Shown here: positions 43,173 to 53,100 of the stretch, piece after piece
Layout of the letters: the number at the start of each line of letters is the position of its first letter
How positions within the stretch are numbered: the stretch's first letter is position 1
Assembly: GCF_050589605.1 (NCBI RefSeq)
Contig: NZ_JBNGOO010000008.1
Source: Granulosicoccus sp947495035
Lineage (GTDB): Bacteria > Pseudomonadota > Gammaproteobacteria > Granulosicoccales > Granulosicoccaceae
DNA length: 64,000 nucleotides
Strand: one strand, 5' to 3'
Program-made: the position numbers and the translations under genes
The notes under the pieces: generated by a model
Seen by the model: the letters and a program-made list of their open reading frames with translations, nothing else
Databases searched by the model: none
Told to the model about the DNA's origin: nothing

Positions 43173-44155
43173 GTCACCGCCTCCGAACGGCGCAGACTCT
43201 CGGCGTTGCCCATCACGATGGACATCACTGCCATGCGGACGGCAATGCCATAGGTCACTTGCTCGAGTATCACGGACTGGGCTCCATCGGCCACGCTACC
43301 GGCGATTTCCACGCCGCGGTTGGTTGGTCCCGGGTGCATGACCAGCGCATCGGGTTTTGCCAGCGCCAACCGTTCGGGAGACAGTCCGTAGGTCCGATAG
43401 AATTCACTGCTGCTGGGAACCGTTGCACTCAGCATGCGCTCCTTCTGCAGACGCAGACCCATTACGACATCGGCTCCCACCAGGGCCTTGTCCAGGTTGG
43501 GGTAGACCGTCACGCCCAGCGATTCCACATCGGCCGGAATCAGTGTGCGCGGACCCACCACCCGGATCTCTCCGGTGCCCAGTTTTGCCAGCGCCGATAT
43601 GTCCGACCGGGCAACCCGTGAGTGACGGATGTCGCCGATGATGACCACGCACAGATTGGCGAAGTCTCCCTTGTGGCGACGGATCGTGAACATGTCCAGC
43701 ATGCCCTGGGTGGGATGCGAATGCTGGCCGTCCCCGCCATTGATGATATTGATACCCGGCGAGACATGCCGGGCAATGAAATGCGCTGCTCCCGAATCGC
43801 CGTGGCGTACGATGAACATGTCGCACTGCAAGGCCTCGAGCACATGCAGAGTATCGAGCAGGGATTCTCCCTTCTTGGTGGAAGAGGTCACCAGGTCGAC
43901 ATTCAGGATGTCGGCACTGAGCCTCTTTGCCGCCAGTTCGAAGGCTGTGCGAGTTCGGGTGCTGTTCTCGAAGAACAGATTGGCGACCGTCTTGCCTCGC
44001 AGCAGGGGGACCTTCTTGACCGTCCGGTCACCCACCCCGGCGAAGCCCTCGGCCGTATCCAGAATCTGCGTAAGCAGAGAACGGTCCAGTCCGTCCAGAT
44101 CGATGAAATGGTGGAGTTTTCCCTGGGTGTTGAATTGCGGATCCGGCAGACTCAT
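43169..44155 (-). CDS. pyrB: Aspartate carbamoyltransferase catalytic subunit
   Basis: Catalyses the committed step of pyrimidine synthesis (carbamoyl phosphate plus aspartate). The 328-residue product has the carbamoyl-phosphate site FFENSTRTRTAFELAAKRL near 62-80, SSTKKGESLLDTL, INGGDGQHSHPTQGMLDMFT and the aspartate-binding LRLQKER. The N-terminus is about 20 residues longer than E. coli PyrB, as expected for the Pseudomonas-type enzyme that works with PyrC' instead of PyrI. It overlaps pyrR and pyrC by 4 nt each. Confidence 0.95.
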   Translation of the reverse strand: MSLPDPQFNTQGKLHHFIDLDGLDRSLLTQILDTAEGFAGVGDRTVKKVPLLRGKTVANLFFENSTRTRTAFELAAKRLSADILNVDLVTSSTKKGESLLDTLHVLEALQCDMFIVRHGDSGAAHFIARHVSPGINIINGGDGQHSHPTQGMLDMFTIRRHKGDFANLCVVIIGDIRHSRVARSDISALAKLGTGEIRVVGPRTLIPADVESLGVTVYPNLDKALVGADVVMGLRLQKERMLSATVPSSSEFYRTYGLSPERLALAKPDALVMHPGPTNRGVEIAGSVADGAQSVILEQVTYGIAVRMAVMSIVMGNAESLRRSEAVT

Positions 44156-44685
44156 GCTTTTTGACCCACGTTGAGCTGCATGTTGTCGGCATCCAGATCA
44201 ATGTACTGGTTCGACTGCACCGTCATGGTCTGACCCGTGACATCGGCGCGGATGGGCAATTCGTGACCATCTCGCTGTACCAGTACTGCCAGCGAGATCC
44301 TCGCCGGGCGTCCGTAATCGAATATCTCGTTCATCGCTGCGCGCACCGTCCGACCGGTTCCCAGTACGTCGTCGACCAGCAGGATATGTCTGTTGTCGAC
44401 ATCGAACGGCACCTGAGAGGGACCCACCACCGGGTGCAGCCCGACCGAACTGAAATCGTCCCGGTAGAAGGCGATATTGAGCTCGCCCAGCTCCGCATGG
44501 ACCGGGGCGCCGGCCAGGGTCAGCTTGTCCAGCAGATAGCGACCAACGTCCACTCCGCCTCGGCGGATACCGATCAGCGCGGTGGATGAGTCGTTGCCGA
44601 TCAGGCTCATCAATGGTTCAACCATGCCATCGAGCCAGCCGGTGACGGTCGGCGTGTCATAGAGGGTACTGGGCAATTCTGTCAC
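44152..44685 (-). CDS. pyrR: Bifunctional PyrR: pyrimidine regulator / uracil phosphoribosyltransferase
   Basis: A 177-residue phosphoribosyltransferase-fold protein. The PRPP loop is ILLVDDVLGTGRTVRAAM near 100-117, preceded by ALIGIRRGGVDVGRYLLDKL. In gram-positives PyrR attenuates the pyr operon; in Pseudomonas it sits at the head of pyrRBC' and is regulatory there. It overlaps pyrB by ATGA. Only 4 bp separate it from the upstream ruvX stop, so the whole set from tonB/algH may be one transcript. Confidence 0.93.
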   Translation of the reverse strand: MTELPSTLYDTPTVTGWLDGMVEPLMSLIGNDSSTALIGIRRGGVDVGRYLLDKLTLAGAPVHAELGELNIAFYRDDFSSVGLHPVVGPSQVPFDVDNRHILLVDDVLGTGRTVRAAMNEIFDYGRPARISLAVLVQRDGHELPIRADVTGQTMTVQSNQYIDLDADNMQLNVGQKA

Positions 44686-44689
44686 TGAC

Positions 44690-45169
44690 TTATTCTCTCA
44701 AGCTGAACCAGGACTCAAGTATAAGGGCCGCGGCGACCTTATCGACATCTCCGTGTCGAGTCTTGCGACGTCTTTGTCCGCTGCGCCGTTGCTGACGGAT
44801 GACCTCCTGCGCCGCCATGGAGCTGAAGCGTTCGTCACACAGGTGCACTGGCAGTCCGAAGCGCTTCTTCAGGCGTTTGACGAATCCACGTACATGGTGG
44901 GTGATGGTCTGTTCCTCGCCATCTTCCGTCAGTGGCCAGCCAACGACCAGATCGCTGGGTTGCCATTGTTCCACCAGTGAGTCGATCGTCGTCCAGTCGG
45001 GTGTGCCATTGGTGTTGATGACGACTTCCAGCGGCCGACTGCTTTGCAAGCGTGCTTCGCCAATGGCGGTGCCGATGCGCTTGCTGCCATAGTCGAAGCA
45101 CAGGCAGGTGCCGACTGCTCCGGAGGCTGCGCCCGATGCCGGCTCGGGGGCAGGAGGGTGGTCAGGCAT
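44690..45169 (-). CDS. ruvX: Holliday junction resolvase-like RuvX/YqgF
   Basis: A 159-residue RNase-H-fold protein needed for 16S rRNA 5'-end processing in E. coli (YqgF) and annotated as putative Holliday junction resolvase. Motifs: CFDYGSKRIGTAIGE near 22-36, DLVVGWPLTEDGEEQ, VHLCDERFSSMAAQ and DVDKVAAALILESW at the end. The Pro/Ala-rich first 20 residues are an unusual extension. The start at MPDHPPAPEP overlaps the 3' end of algH by 8 nt. Confidence 0.93.
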   Translation of the reverse strand: MPDHPPAPEPASGAASGAVGTCLCFDYGSKRIGTAIGEARLQSSRPLEVVINTNGTPDWTTIDSLVEQWQPSDLVVGWPLTEDGEEQTITHHVRGFVKRLKKRFGLPVHLCDERFSSMAAQEVIRQQRRSGQRRRKTRHGDVDKVAAALILESWFSLRE

Positions 45170-45716
45170 GGCCGGACTGTCCGACGATCTGTGTGATATC
45201 GATTCCCAGCAGCTGACCCACTGCCTGACGTCTCTCGGCCAGCGGGGTGTGGAAAATGATGTCGGTATCGGCAGGGGAGGTGAGCCAGGCATTGGAGGCA
45301 ATCTCCATTTCCAGCTGTCCGGGTGCCCAGCCGGAATGCCCCAGCAGGGCAAGATAGGTGTGGGGTTGATCGCCTTTGGCGAGTGCTTCCAGTACATCGC
45401 GTGAACTGGACAGGGAAACGCCGATGTCGAAATCTCGTGTCAGTTCGAATCGAGGGCCGGGCGGGTGCAGTACCAGTCCGTGGCCTTCGTCGACCGGGCC
45501 ACCGCGCATGACATCCTGTTCTCTGATGGCAGCATCATCACAATGGATGGCCATTTGCGAGAACACCTCATCAAGGCTCATTCCCAGCACGTGATTGATG
45601 ATGACGCCGAAGGCACCGTGTTCACCATGATCGAGAATGTAGACCACGGAATCGCGGAAATCCGTATCTTGCATCTGAGGCATGGACAACAGGAAGTGAT
45701 GCGTCAGATTCATCAA
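45162..45716 (-). CDS. algH: YqgE/AlgH family protein
   Basis: A 184-residue protein of the DUF179 family. It begins LTHHFLLSMPQMQDTDFRDSVVYILDHGEHGAFGVIINHVLG and has VMRGGPVDEGHGLVLH and YLALLGHSGWAPGQLEMEIASNAWL. In P. aeruginosa AlgH was linked to alginate regulation; the biochemical role is unresolved. It is next to ruvX, as in most gammaproteobacteria, and overlaps it. Normal family length. Confidence 0.93.
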   Translation of the reverse strand: MMNLTHHFLLSMPQMQDTDFRDSVVYILDHGEHGAFGVIINHVLGMSLDEVFSQMAIHCDDAAIREQDVMRGGPVDEGHGLVLHPPGPRFELTRDFDIGVSLSSSRDVLEALAKGDQPHTYLALLGHSGWAPGQLEMEIASNAWLTSPADTDIIFHTPLAERRQAVGQLLGIDITQIVGQSGHA

Positions 45717-45742
45717 TTGGCCAGATGCCCCGTTCAGTGGTG

Positions 45743-46618
45743 TCAGTAGCTTCGAACCGAGCTGCTCTCGAATTCCCAGGTTCGTACTATATACAGAATA
45801 TCGGTTTCTTCGGCCAGGGAGCCTGTCATGGCTTCGAATGGTGCCGCCATTTCCACGATACGGACAGCGGCGTCATCCAGTAGCTTGTGGCCGGAGGATT
45901 CGTCAACGGTAACACTTTCTATATCGCCGTTCTTGTAGATGCCCACAATCAGTATCAGGGATCCGGTCATCTTGTTGCGGCGAGCCGCATCGGGGTAATT
46001 CAGGTTTCCGACGCGCTCCACCTGCTTGACCCATTTGTGCATGTAACTGGCAGCGGCGGTCTCGGTGGTGCGGGCATTGATGTGTTTCTTCTTCGGACGC
46101 TTGGCGAATTCCTGCTGCTGTCGCTCGATTTCGGCGGCCAGGCGGGCGATGTCCATGTTTTTCTCCACCACCACCGAGTCCTCGGCCGCGTCGGACTTTT
46201 CATTGTTCTCGCTGGTCTCCTCGGTCTTGACCGAGTCCTCCGAGAATACTGCCGTCACGACTTCTTCGGCACTCTCTTCGCTGGGCTTTGGCGCGCTTTT
46301 CAGGATCGGGGTAGCGGCCAGACCGTCCGAATCGACATCCAGAGAGCTGGCAAAGGGGGAGGAAGGACGCGTGTTTTCCTCCGACTCACCGCCACCATCC
46401 TGCGAGAATGTCGACAGATAGGCAGCTTCCTCCGGCTTGTCGCTGTTCGATTGCTCGACCAGAATGACTTCCAGCGATGGTGGTGTCCGCATTTCATCCA
46501 GAAACGGATTGAAGCTGACGCCCAGCAGCACGATGGCATGCACCGCTGCCGCAATGAACAGGGCAACGGTCAGCACATCCGGATGATGCCTGGTAACGGG
46601 AACGGCATGTTCGCTCAT
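45743..46618 (-). CDS. tonB: TonB-family energy transducer (TonB3-like by position)
   Basis: A 291-residue inner-membrane-anchored transducer. One membrane helix (about 14-37, VLTVALFIAAAVHAIVLLGV) is followed by a long acidic Ser/Glu-rich periplasmic spacer (about 50-200) instead of the Pro-Lys spacer of classical TonB. The C-terminal TonB domain (about 205-285) reads YPDAARRNKMTGSLILIVGIYKNGDIESV. It lies between gshB and algH, exactly where P. aeruginosa has tonB3, whose loss impairs twitching. A pilus-related role is inferred from that. ATGA overlap with gshB. Confidence 0.88.
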   Translation of the reverse strand: MSEHAVPVTRHHPDVLTVALFIAAAVHAIVLLGVSFNPFLDEMRTPPSLEVILVEQSNSDKPEEAAYLSTFSQDGGGESEENTRPSSPFASSLDVDSDGLAATPILKSAPKPSEESAEEVVTAVFSEDSVKTEETSENNEKSDAAEDSVVVEKNMDIARLAAEIERQQQEFAKRPKKKHINARTTETAAASYMHKWVKQVERVGNLNYPDAARRNKMTGSLILIVGIYKNGDIESVTVDESSGHKLLDDAAVRIVEMAAPFEAMTGSLAEETDILYIVRTWEFESSSVRSY

Positions 46619-47607
46619 GAATGATTCATTGCCGCCTCCACGGCGTCCAGATACTTGTCCGCAATTCCGGGAACATGGTCCTTGCTCTTGGCGTTTCCGG
46701 TCTCTTGTGTATGCATGAATGCGTCCAGTTCTCGCACGCAGGTAGGACTGGTCACGTTTATCTCGGTCAGATAACTGCCAATGACGTCCAGCCCGACGAA
46801 CAGCAATCCGCGTTCCAGCAAGTACGGTGCCACCGCCTCGACAATGCGTCGCTCGCTATCGCCAATGGCGACCGGGACTCCTCGGCCGCCAGCTGCCAGA
46901 TTGCCGCGGGTTTCTCCCTGGGCCGGAATGCGAGCCAGCGCATAGGGCACCGCCTCGCCATTGACCACCAGCACGCGCTTGTCGCCGTCCTTGATCTCGG
47001 GCACGTAACGTTGTGCCATGATCTGGCGGGTATCGTTCAGCGTGGAATGCTCGAGAATGATATTGATGTTCGGATCATCTGGCGTGAGTCTGAATATGCC
47101 GGCACCGCCCATGCCATCGAGCGGCTTGATGATGGCGTCGCCATGTTGTCTTATGAAACCCTTGAGACGTTCCGAACTGGTTGTCACCAGTGTCGGCGGG
47201 CAGAACTCGCTGAACCAGGAGGTATAGAGCTTTTCGTTGACGTCACGCAGGGATCCCGGACGATTGCTGACATAGACACCTTCGACTGCGGCACGTTCGA
47301 GGATATACGTGGTGTAGATGAAGTCCATGTCGAATGGCGGATCCTTGCGCATCAGGATGATATCGTGTTCGGACAGCGGGGCATCCATGGGATCCTCTGC
47401 ATCGAACCAGTGCTGATTGTCGTCGTACACCTGTACCTTGCGGCGACGGGCAAAGGCCCGGCCCTGATCCAGATACATGTCTTTCTGGTCGATACTGTGG
47501 ACGGTCCAGCCGCGGGCCTGGGCGGCCAGCATCATGGCCAGGGTCGTGTCCTTGTAAGGGGTGATCGACTCGATCGGGTCCATCACGACACCAAGAGTAA
47601 TGCTCAT
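46615..47607 (-). CDS. gshB: Glutathione synthetase
   Basis: ATP-grasp enzyme joining gamma-glutamylcysteine and glycine. The 330-residue product has ITLGVVMDPIESITPYKDTTLAMMLAAQ at the start, DPPFDMDFIYTTYILERA, the ATP-grasp segment IIKPLDGMGGAGIFRL and the metal site near DVIGSYLTEINVTSPTCVRELD. Length is slightly above the E. coli enzyme (316). First gene of a minus-strand operon (gshB-tonB-algH-ruvX-pyrR-pyrB-pyrC') and divergent from pilG, the same arrangement as in Pseudomonas. Confidence 0.96.
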   Translation of the reverse strand: MSITLGVVMDPIESITPYKDTTLAMMLAAQARGWTVHSIDQKDMYLDQGRAFARRRKVQVYDDNQHWFDAEDPMDAPLSEHDIILMRKDPPFDMDFIYTTYILERAAVEGVYVSNRPGSLRDVNEKLYTSWFSEFCPPTLVTTSSERLKGFIRQHGDAIIKPLDGMGGAGIFRLTPDDPNINIILEHSTLNDTRQIMAQRYVPEIKDGDKRVLVVNGEAVPYALARIPAQGETRGNLAAGGRGVPVAIGDSERRIVEAVAPYLLERGLLFVGLDVIGSYLTEINVTSPTCVRELDAFMHTQETGNAKSKDHVPGIADKYLDAVEAAMNHS

Positions 47608-47755
47608 AAGAGTGCTTCTGATACGGGCTAATCGTTAGTCCAAGTATCGCATGGTCTAATGGCCGTGCGGGTTTATCGTCCGTATCGCGTGACGCTGAGG
47701 CATCTAATCGGATACCCTTGACACGGTACACGGTTGCGTCGGCAAGAGCCTCTGC

Positions 47756-48247
47756 ATGAAACATTCAGACAATGGACATAGCGCCACCGAAGCGACAGGC
47801 GAGATGACAGCGCCTACCGTTCTGCTGGTCGATGACAGCAAAACGGTCCGCCAGTCTGCGCAGGCAATCCTGGAGTCCGAGGGCTATCGGGTTGTCACGG
47901 CCGTCGATGGTTTCGAGGCGCTTGCTCTGGTGGTCGAGCATCGTCCGGCTCTGGTGCTGGCAGACATCATGATGCCGCGTCTGGATGGCTACCAGACCTG
48001 CGCACTGATAAGAAACAATGCCGATCACAAGGCAATCCCGGTTGTCATGCTCTCCAGCAAGGACGGCCTGTTCGACAAGGCACGTGGTCGAATCGTCGGC
48101 AGCAATGCGCACCTGTCGAAGCCCTTCACTGCCGAGAGTCTGCTGGCTGCCGTGCGTCGCCATATCCCGATACCGCTGCCAGCTCGCGATGTGCCGGTAG
48201 CCACGGCCAGCAAGGCGGATGAGCCTGCTGAAACCAGTGACGCCTGA
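47756..48247 (+). CDS. pilG: Type IV pilus response regulator PilG-like
   Basis: A 163-residue single-domain CheY-like receiver. The acidic pocket is in VLLVDDSKTVRQSAQ, the phospho-acceptor Asp70 in VLADIMMPRLDGYQT, and the conserved Thr/Ser and Lys in VVMLSSKDGLFDKA and LSKPF. The tail (about 140-163) is Ala/Glu/Asp-rich. The KARGRIVGS loop is characteristic of PilG/PilH. It is the only stand-alone receiver in the cluster, so PilG and PilH roles may be merged or PilH may be encoded elsewhere. An internal ATG (MTAPTVLL) is an alternative start. Confidence 0.88.
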   Translation: MKHSDNGHSATEATGEMTAPTVLLVDDSKTVRQSAQAILESEGYRVVTAVDGFEALALVVEHRPALVLADIMMPRLDGYQTCALIRNNADHKAIPVVMLSSKDGLFDKARGRIVGSNAHLSKPFTAESLLAAVRRHIPIPLPARDVPVATASKADEPAETSDA

Positions 48248-48253
48248 AGTCTC

Positions 48254-48703
48254 GTGGCTATACGACACCTGTTGTTCGAAGCCGGTGGCCTGGCCCTGGC
48301 TGCGCCAGCAGAGCTGATCAGCTCGGTTCACGAACAGCTGCGTGTGCAACCGGTTTCCGGTACTCAACGCTGGTTTCGCGGACTTGCAGTAGCGCATGGC
48401 AAATTGTTGCCGGTGACCGATCTCGGTGCCTTTTCAGGGCGTCGCTCATCCACGGGTCATACACTGGAACTGACAGAGTCGATCGGCAAGGGTGGGCTGC
48501 AGGTCGATACCGTGTTCGGTTTGAGTGCCACACCGCTGAGCGAGGTACCGTTGGATCAGGAGGACGCCGTATTCTCCAGTGACGGAAATCTGGCACTGAC
48601 GACGCAGGCAGTTGTCCAGCAGGACCGCGTGCATCGTCTGCTGGACATTGCCGCGCTGTTGCAGTCTCCTGTATTTCTCAATATTGCGGAAACCGATAAT
48701 TGA
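48254..48703 (+). CDS. pilI: CheW-like adaptor PilI
   Basis: A 149-residue protein with a single CheW domain: RHLLFEAGGLALAAPAELISSVHEQLRV, RGLAVAHGKLLPVTDLGAF and the closing LTTQAVVQQDRVHRLLDIAALLQSPVFLNI. It would couple PilJ to ChpA in the pilus chemosensory array. The start is GTG, 6 nt after the pilG stop. It is shorter than typical PilI (about 178). It overlaps the next gene by one base (TGATG). Confidence 0.85.
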   Translation: MAIRHLLFEAGGLALAAPAELISSVHEQLRVQPVSGTQRWFRGLAVAHGKLLPVTDLGAFSGRRSSTGHTLELTESIGKGGLQVDTVFGLSATPLSEVPLDQEDAVFSSDGNLALTTQAVVQQDRVHRLLDIAALLQSPVFLNIAETDN

Positions 48704-50175
48704 TGTCTGCTGTTGCCTACACCTCGCGTGAAAGGAAACTGTCCGTACCTTTCGTTCTGCTGATTCTGTCGATACTGGCCCTGCTGGTGTCGCTGATGGG
48801 GCTGGCTCGAACCTCCGCTCTGGCCAGCGAGCGCATGGCCGACCTGCAAGTGGCCTGGGAGGCTGTGCAGGATGGCTCCGTGGAAGGCAGCGAGCTGGTT
48901 GCAACCGATCGGCTCATGGGGCGATTGCGCATGCCCGTGCCGGCCATGCGCAACGCTGCCTACTGGAGTCTCGGGCTCGCCTTTCTCAGTCTGCTGCTGT
49001 TCTGCTGGTTACTCGTGTCATCACGTCGCTCGGTCGAGCAGGAAGAGAGCAGGCGAGGGATTGAAGACAGCCATGAACAGGCTGCCGTGTTGCGGCTCAT
49101 GGATGAAATTGCACCACTGGCCAGTGGCGACCTGCGCGTACGTGCCACGGTCGGCAACAATATGACGGGGTCTCTGGCCGAAGCCTTCAATTACTCCATC
49201 AGCGAATTGCGTTGGCTTGTCGGCACCATGGGCCATACCTCGGAGCAGATCAACGCTGCGATCCTGCGCTCGAGAGAGTCGGCGGAATCGGTCTCCATGG
49301 CCTGCACCGAACAATCTGCCGAAACCCTGCGTTCATCCAATCATCTGTCCGCGCTGGGTGGAGCGATGGCAGAGATTTCCAGCGACGCGGCGGAAACTGC
49401 CACAACGGCCCAGGCGGCTGTGGCTCAGGCAGAACTTGGAGCAGAGTCGTTGGCGATCACGCTCAATCGCCTGTTTTCGATACGTAACGAGGCGGACGTC
49501 ACTACCCGGCTCATGCATCGCCTGGTGGAAAACGTCGCGGCTATCAATGAGCGTGTGGGTGTCATTCGTGAGGTGGCGCGACGTACTGATCTGCTGGCAC
49601 TGAATACCACCATTCGCGCATCGGCAGGTTCACGTGCCAGTTCCCCGGGGGATGCCGCCGCGGATCTGGGCCGCCTGTCGGATGAAGTTGCGCAACTGGC
49701 CGAAGTGCTGGGGCGTACCACTCGGGATATAGATACACTGACCAGCACCATCGCGCAGGATGCATCTGATACGGTGCAATCCATGGAATTTACCAGCGTG
49801 GAACTGGCCGCCGGTGTCTCCCAGACAGAAAAGGCGACAACATCACTGCAGGCCATTCGGCAGGATGCAGACACCCTTCGGCAACGTGCCAGTACTCTGG
49901 CGCAGCGAACGACAGCGCAAACCGCGCTGGTGCGTACCTTGTCGGAGAACATGGATGTGATCAACCGCATCACCCGACAAACCGATGATGCCGTTACCGG
50001 CAATGTCGATTCACTGAGTGAGCTGGAAGAGCTGGCCAGCGAGTTGCGTCAGAGCCTGGCAGATTTTCAACTGCCACCCAGACCTGCCGCCGAGTCGGGT
50101 GCCGGTGAAGAAGGCTCGGTCGTCAAGGCAAGTCAGGCCCGTCGGGCTGCAGAACGGGCTGCCATTCATGGATGA
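48703..50175 (+). CDS. pilJ: Methyl-accepting chemotaxis-type receptor PilJ-like, reduced sensor
   Basis: A 490-residue transducer. Two membrane helices (about 18-36, VLLILSILALLVSLMGL, and 86-107, SLGLAFLSLLLFCWLLV) enclose only about 50 periplasmic residues, whereas P. aeruginosa PilJ (about 680 residues) has large PilJ-type sensor domains. A HAMP-like region follows, then a helical signalling domain with the hairpin tip IREVARRTDLLALNTTIRASAG near 285-307, in the place of the usual LLALNAAIEAARAGE. ATG overlaps the pilI stop. Its 3' end overlaps chpA by 8 bp. Confidence 0.85.
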   Translation: MSAVAYTSRERKLSVPFVLLILSILALLVSLMGLARTSALASERMADLQVAWEAVQDGSVEGSELVATDRLMGRLRMPVPAMRNAAYWSLGLAFLSLLLFCWLLVSSRRSVEQEESRRGIEDSHEQAAVLRLMDEIAPLASGDLRVRATVGNNMTGSLAEAFNYSISELRWLVGTMGHTSEQINAAILRSRESAESVSMACTEQSAETLRSSNHLSALGGAMAEISSDAAETATTAQAAVAQAELGAESLAITLNRLFSIRNEADVTTRLMHRLVENVAAINERVGVIREVARRTDLLALNTTIRASAGSRASSPGDAAADLGRLSDEVAQLAEVLGRTTRDIDTLTSTIAQDASDTVQSMEFTSVELAAGVSQTEKATTSLQAIRQDADTLRQRASTLAQRTTAQTALVRTLSENMDVINRITRQTDDAVTGNVDSLSELEELASELRQSLADFQLPPRPAAESGAGEEGSVVKASQARRAAERAAIHG

Positions 50176-53100
50176 ATCCGATGACGATAGTGTCTCAGAG
50201 GATTCCTTGCCTGCTCCCGATTTCTCGCACGAGGCCCTGGCACATCTGCGGGTGCAAGCCGATGACTTCGCCCTGCATCTGCAGGTATATCTGGACAATC
50301 GCGATGCATCGACCCGACAACTGCTATGCGATGATCTGAAGCGATTTCGCAACACCCTGGTCCTGTTGGACAAGGGTGCGGCTGTCTACGTCGCCGAGGA
50401 ATTGCTGGCCTTGCTGGATGCCGACCAACAGGGGCAGTCGGCTGATGAGGAAGAACTGGGCAGGGTGCTGTTGCTGGCCAGCGATCAATTGAGTGAGCAT
50501 GTCACCCTGTTACAGGGTGATATCACGATAGACAACGCCCTGCCGTTGTTGCCGTTGGTCAATGACAGCCGGGCATGTCGCAACGAAGCGCTGTTGTCCG
50601 ACGTGCTGGTGCTGGCTGCCGGCATCGAACTGCCGCAACCCGGCTCGGGGTCCGTTGCCGTGACCCGCGGCAAGGACGAGGCCGGCAGCGACTGGCCTGC
50701 CCAACGCCAGGCCTGGGTGGATCGTGCCTCTGCGGCTCATGCCGGTCTGGCGCAGCGCTTGCTGGACTGGTGGAGAAACGCTGACGACGACGATCTTCGA
50801 GCCCACAAGCTCCGGCTGGTTGCTCACGAAATCGATGCGCTGGCAGACTTCTGCGAATCCCGAAAACATCTCGACATTCTGCTGCCATTGTTTCAGGCCG
50901 CATCGCTGGTTGCGCGTGCAACCGCAGACGGGCAACTCACGGATGGGGCGGCACTGCGCAGTCTCTACGCGCAGCTCGAACGCAGCCTGCATCGTTGTGC
51001 AGCCGTGGCGAATCCCGAGGATCTTCTGCCCGGCGATCTGCTGCGCAACTTCCTGTATTACGTGGCACAGACCGAATCGGAAGATCCTGCGGCGATTGCG
51101 CTGCGCAGGCGCTTTCGGCTGGATCGCATCCGGCAGGCTGCGCGCGCCAATCAGAGCCGAAACACACCGACCATCGGTGTGGGCTACCATCTGTCGCGAG
51201 CCATCCGCAACAGCCTGGCGGCCGAGACACATGAGCTGCGCCAGTGGCTGGAAAGCGACATCGATGAGAACGGACGACAGCAGCCGAAGCTCATTCGCCT
51301 GCGGGTCAGGTTGAGCCAGCTTGAGCCGGTGCTCACCCTGATGGGGGCCACTCAGGCATTGTCCTGTCTGCAATCGATCAATGCGGATCTGCGGTGTCTC
51401 GACGAACAGGCAACTGATCAAGACCTCGGTCGCACGCCCGATGACACTGGCGACACCGTAGCGAAAACACCGTTTGCGCCTCCGGCAACGGGCGAGTCGG
51501 CCAATGACAGCAGTGCGGCGGAAACACCGGCGCAGCGTTGTCAGCGGCTGGCCGAATCGCTACTGCTGCTGGACACCTTGCTGGACCAGAATGCCAGAGA
51601 CAGCATCCGGCGAAGTACCTCGTCCGGCGTTCAGGTGGGTGACCAGAATGAGCAGGTCTATGTCGATATGGCCATCGACGCCTGCCTGCGTGAAGCGCGG
51701 GGAAGTCTGCACGCCGTCGCCGACTCCCTGACCGAGATGTTTCATGCGCAGCCACTGGCAAGCGATGAGTGTCAGACTGTTGCCCGGCAACTGGAGCAGG
51801 TGAATCAGGCCTTGCAGATTCTGCCGTTGCCGGAAGTCACGCCATTGCTTCGAGGTTTGGTGGATGTTCTGACACATCTGCAGGTGCAGGGTGGACGGCA
51901 GGTCTCATTGCATGAAAATCGCTCGATGCGGGCCGTGCACGAAGAGATCGCGACCCTGCTGGTCTCGATGGACTATTACCTGGGTTGCGTTCTGCAGCCA
52001 CAGGCCTCTGCCGGCGTGTTGCTGGTCGATGCCGAGGAGGCGTTGCTCAATGCGTGCAATCTGCTGGGTGAGACGCCGCAACCATCGCATGCCGTGGCTC
52101 GCGACAAGGATGTCGAACGCAGTGTCTTCCGGCTGCTGCCTTTCTGGGACGCCCTGGGCGAAGCCCTGGTGCAATACCGGGCGAGTCCGTCAGGCTCCCC
52201 TCTGGCAGCCATCGGACAGGCGTTGGGATTGCTGCTGAATCAGGCAAGGCAGGGGGGCTCTCCGGCCATTGTGCAACTGGCAGGATCAGCCAGCGACTGG
52301 TTCGAGCGGGGGCCGGTGATGCAGCAGGTACTGGAAGAGGATCAACTGTCGCTGCTGGAAGAAGTGCATGGTGTGATTCCGCAACTGATCGATCAATGGC
52401 TCAGTCACGGCGAAAACCCGAGAGGCTTCGCTGATCTGCTGTCGCGACTGGATGCCGTGGCGGAACCGTTCGATCTGCACGATACCGGCGGGTTGACACT
52501 CAATGTCGATGACGATCTGCTGTCCGATACGCTGGATGACTCCATCCACGCAGCGCTGGACAATACGCTCGAACATGTCTTTCACTTCGAGTGTCTGGGG
52601 CATCTGGACGACCTGGAAGCATCGGTCAGTTCCGCACTCCAGCCCAGTGCCGACCTGTCCCTGCGTCTGCCTACCGAACAGATGCTGCGTGCCTTGCATA
52701 CGATGGCCGGCAGTGCGCAGACGGTAGGGGCGACCGGTATCACCGCCATCGTGCAGCCTCTGCAGAGAGTTGCCCTGACCCGACAGCGTGAAGGAACATC
52801 GTTCGACGCGACGGAAACGCGTTACATTCGCGAGTTGCTCAGAGCCTTGCGAGCTCGTTTGCACAGCCTGGCTACCGGTGAGCCGGTCACAGCGGAAATC
52901 GTGGAAATAGAAGCCCGTTTGCCGGGTTTCATGGCAAAGGTCATTCCCGGCAGTGATACACAATCGGCGGGACCTGCTCTGTCTGCCAACATACGTTCGC
53001 TCCATGATGTGTTTGCCGAGGAGGCACGCGAGTTACTGGACCGCCTGCGTCGTGCTGCCCACAGCTCGCCTGCGGACGGCACTCACATCGACGCCGCGCT

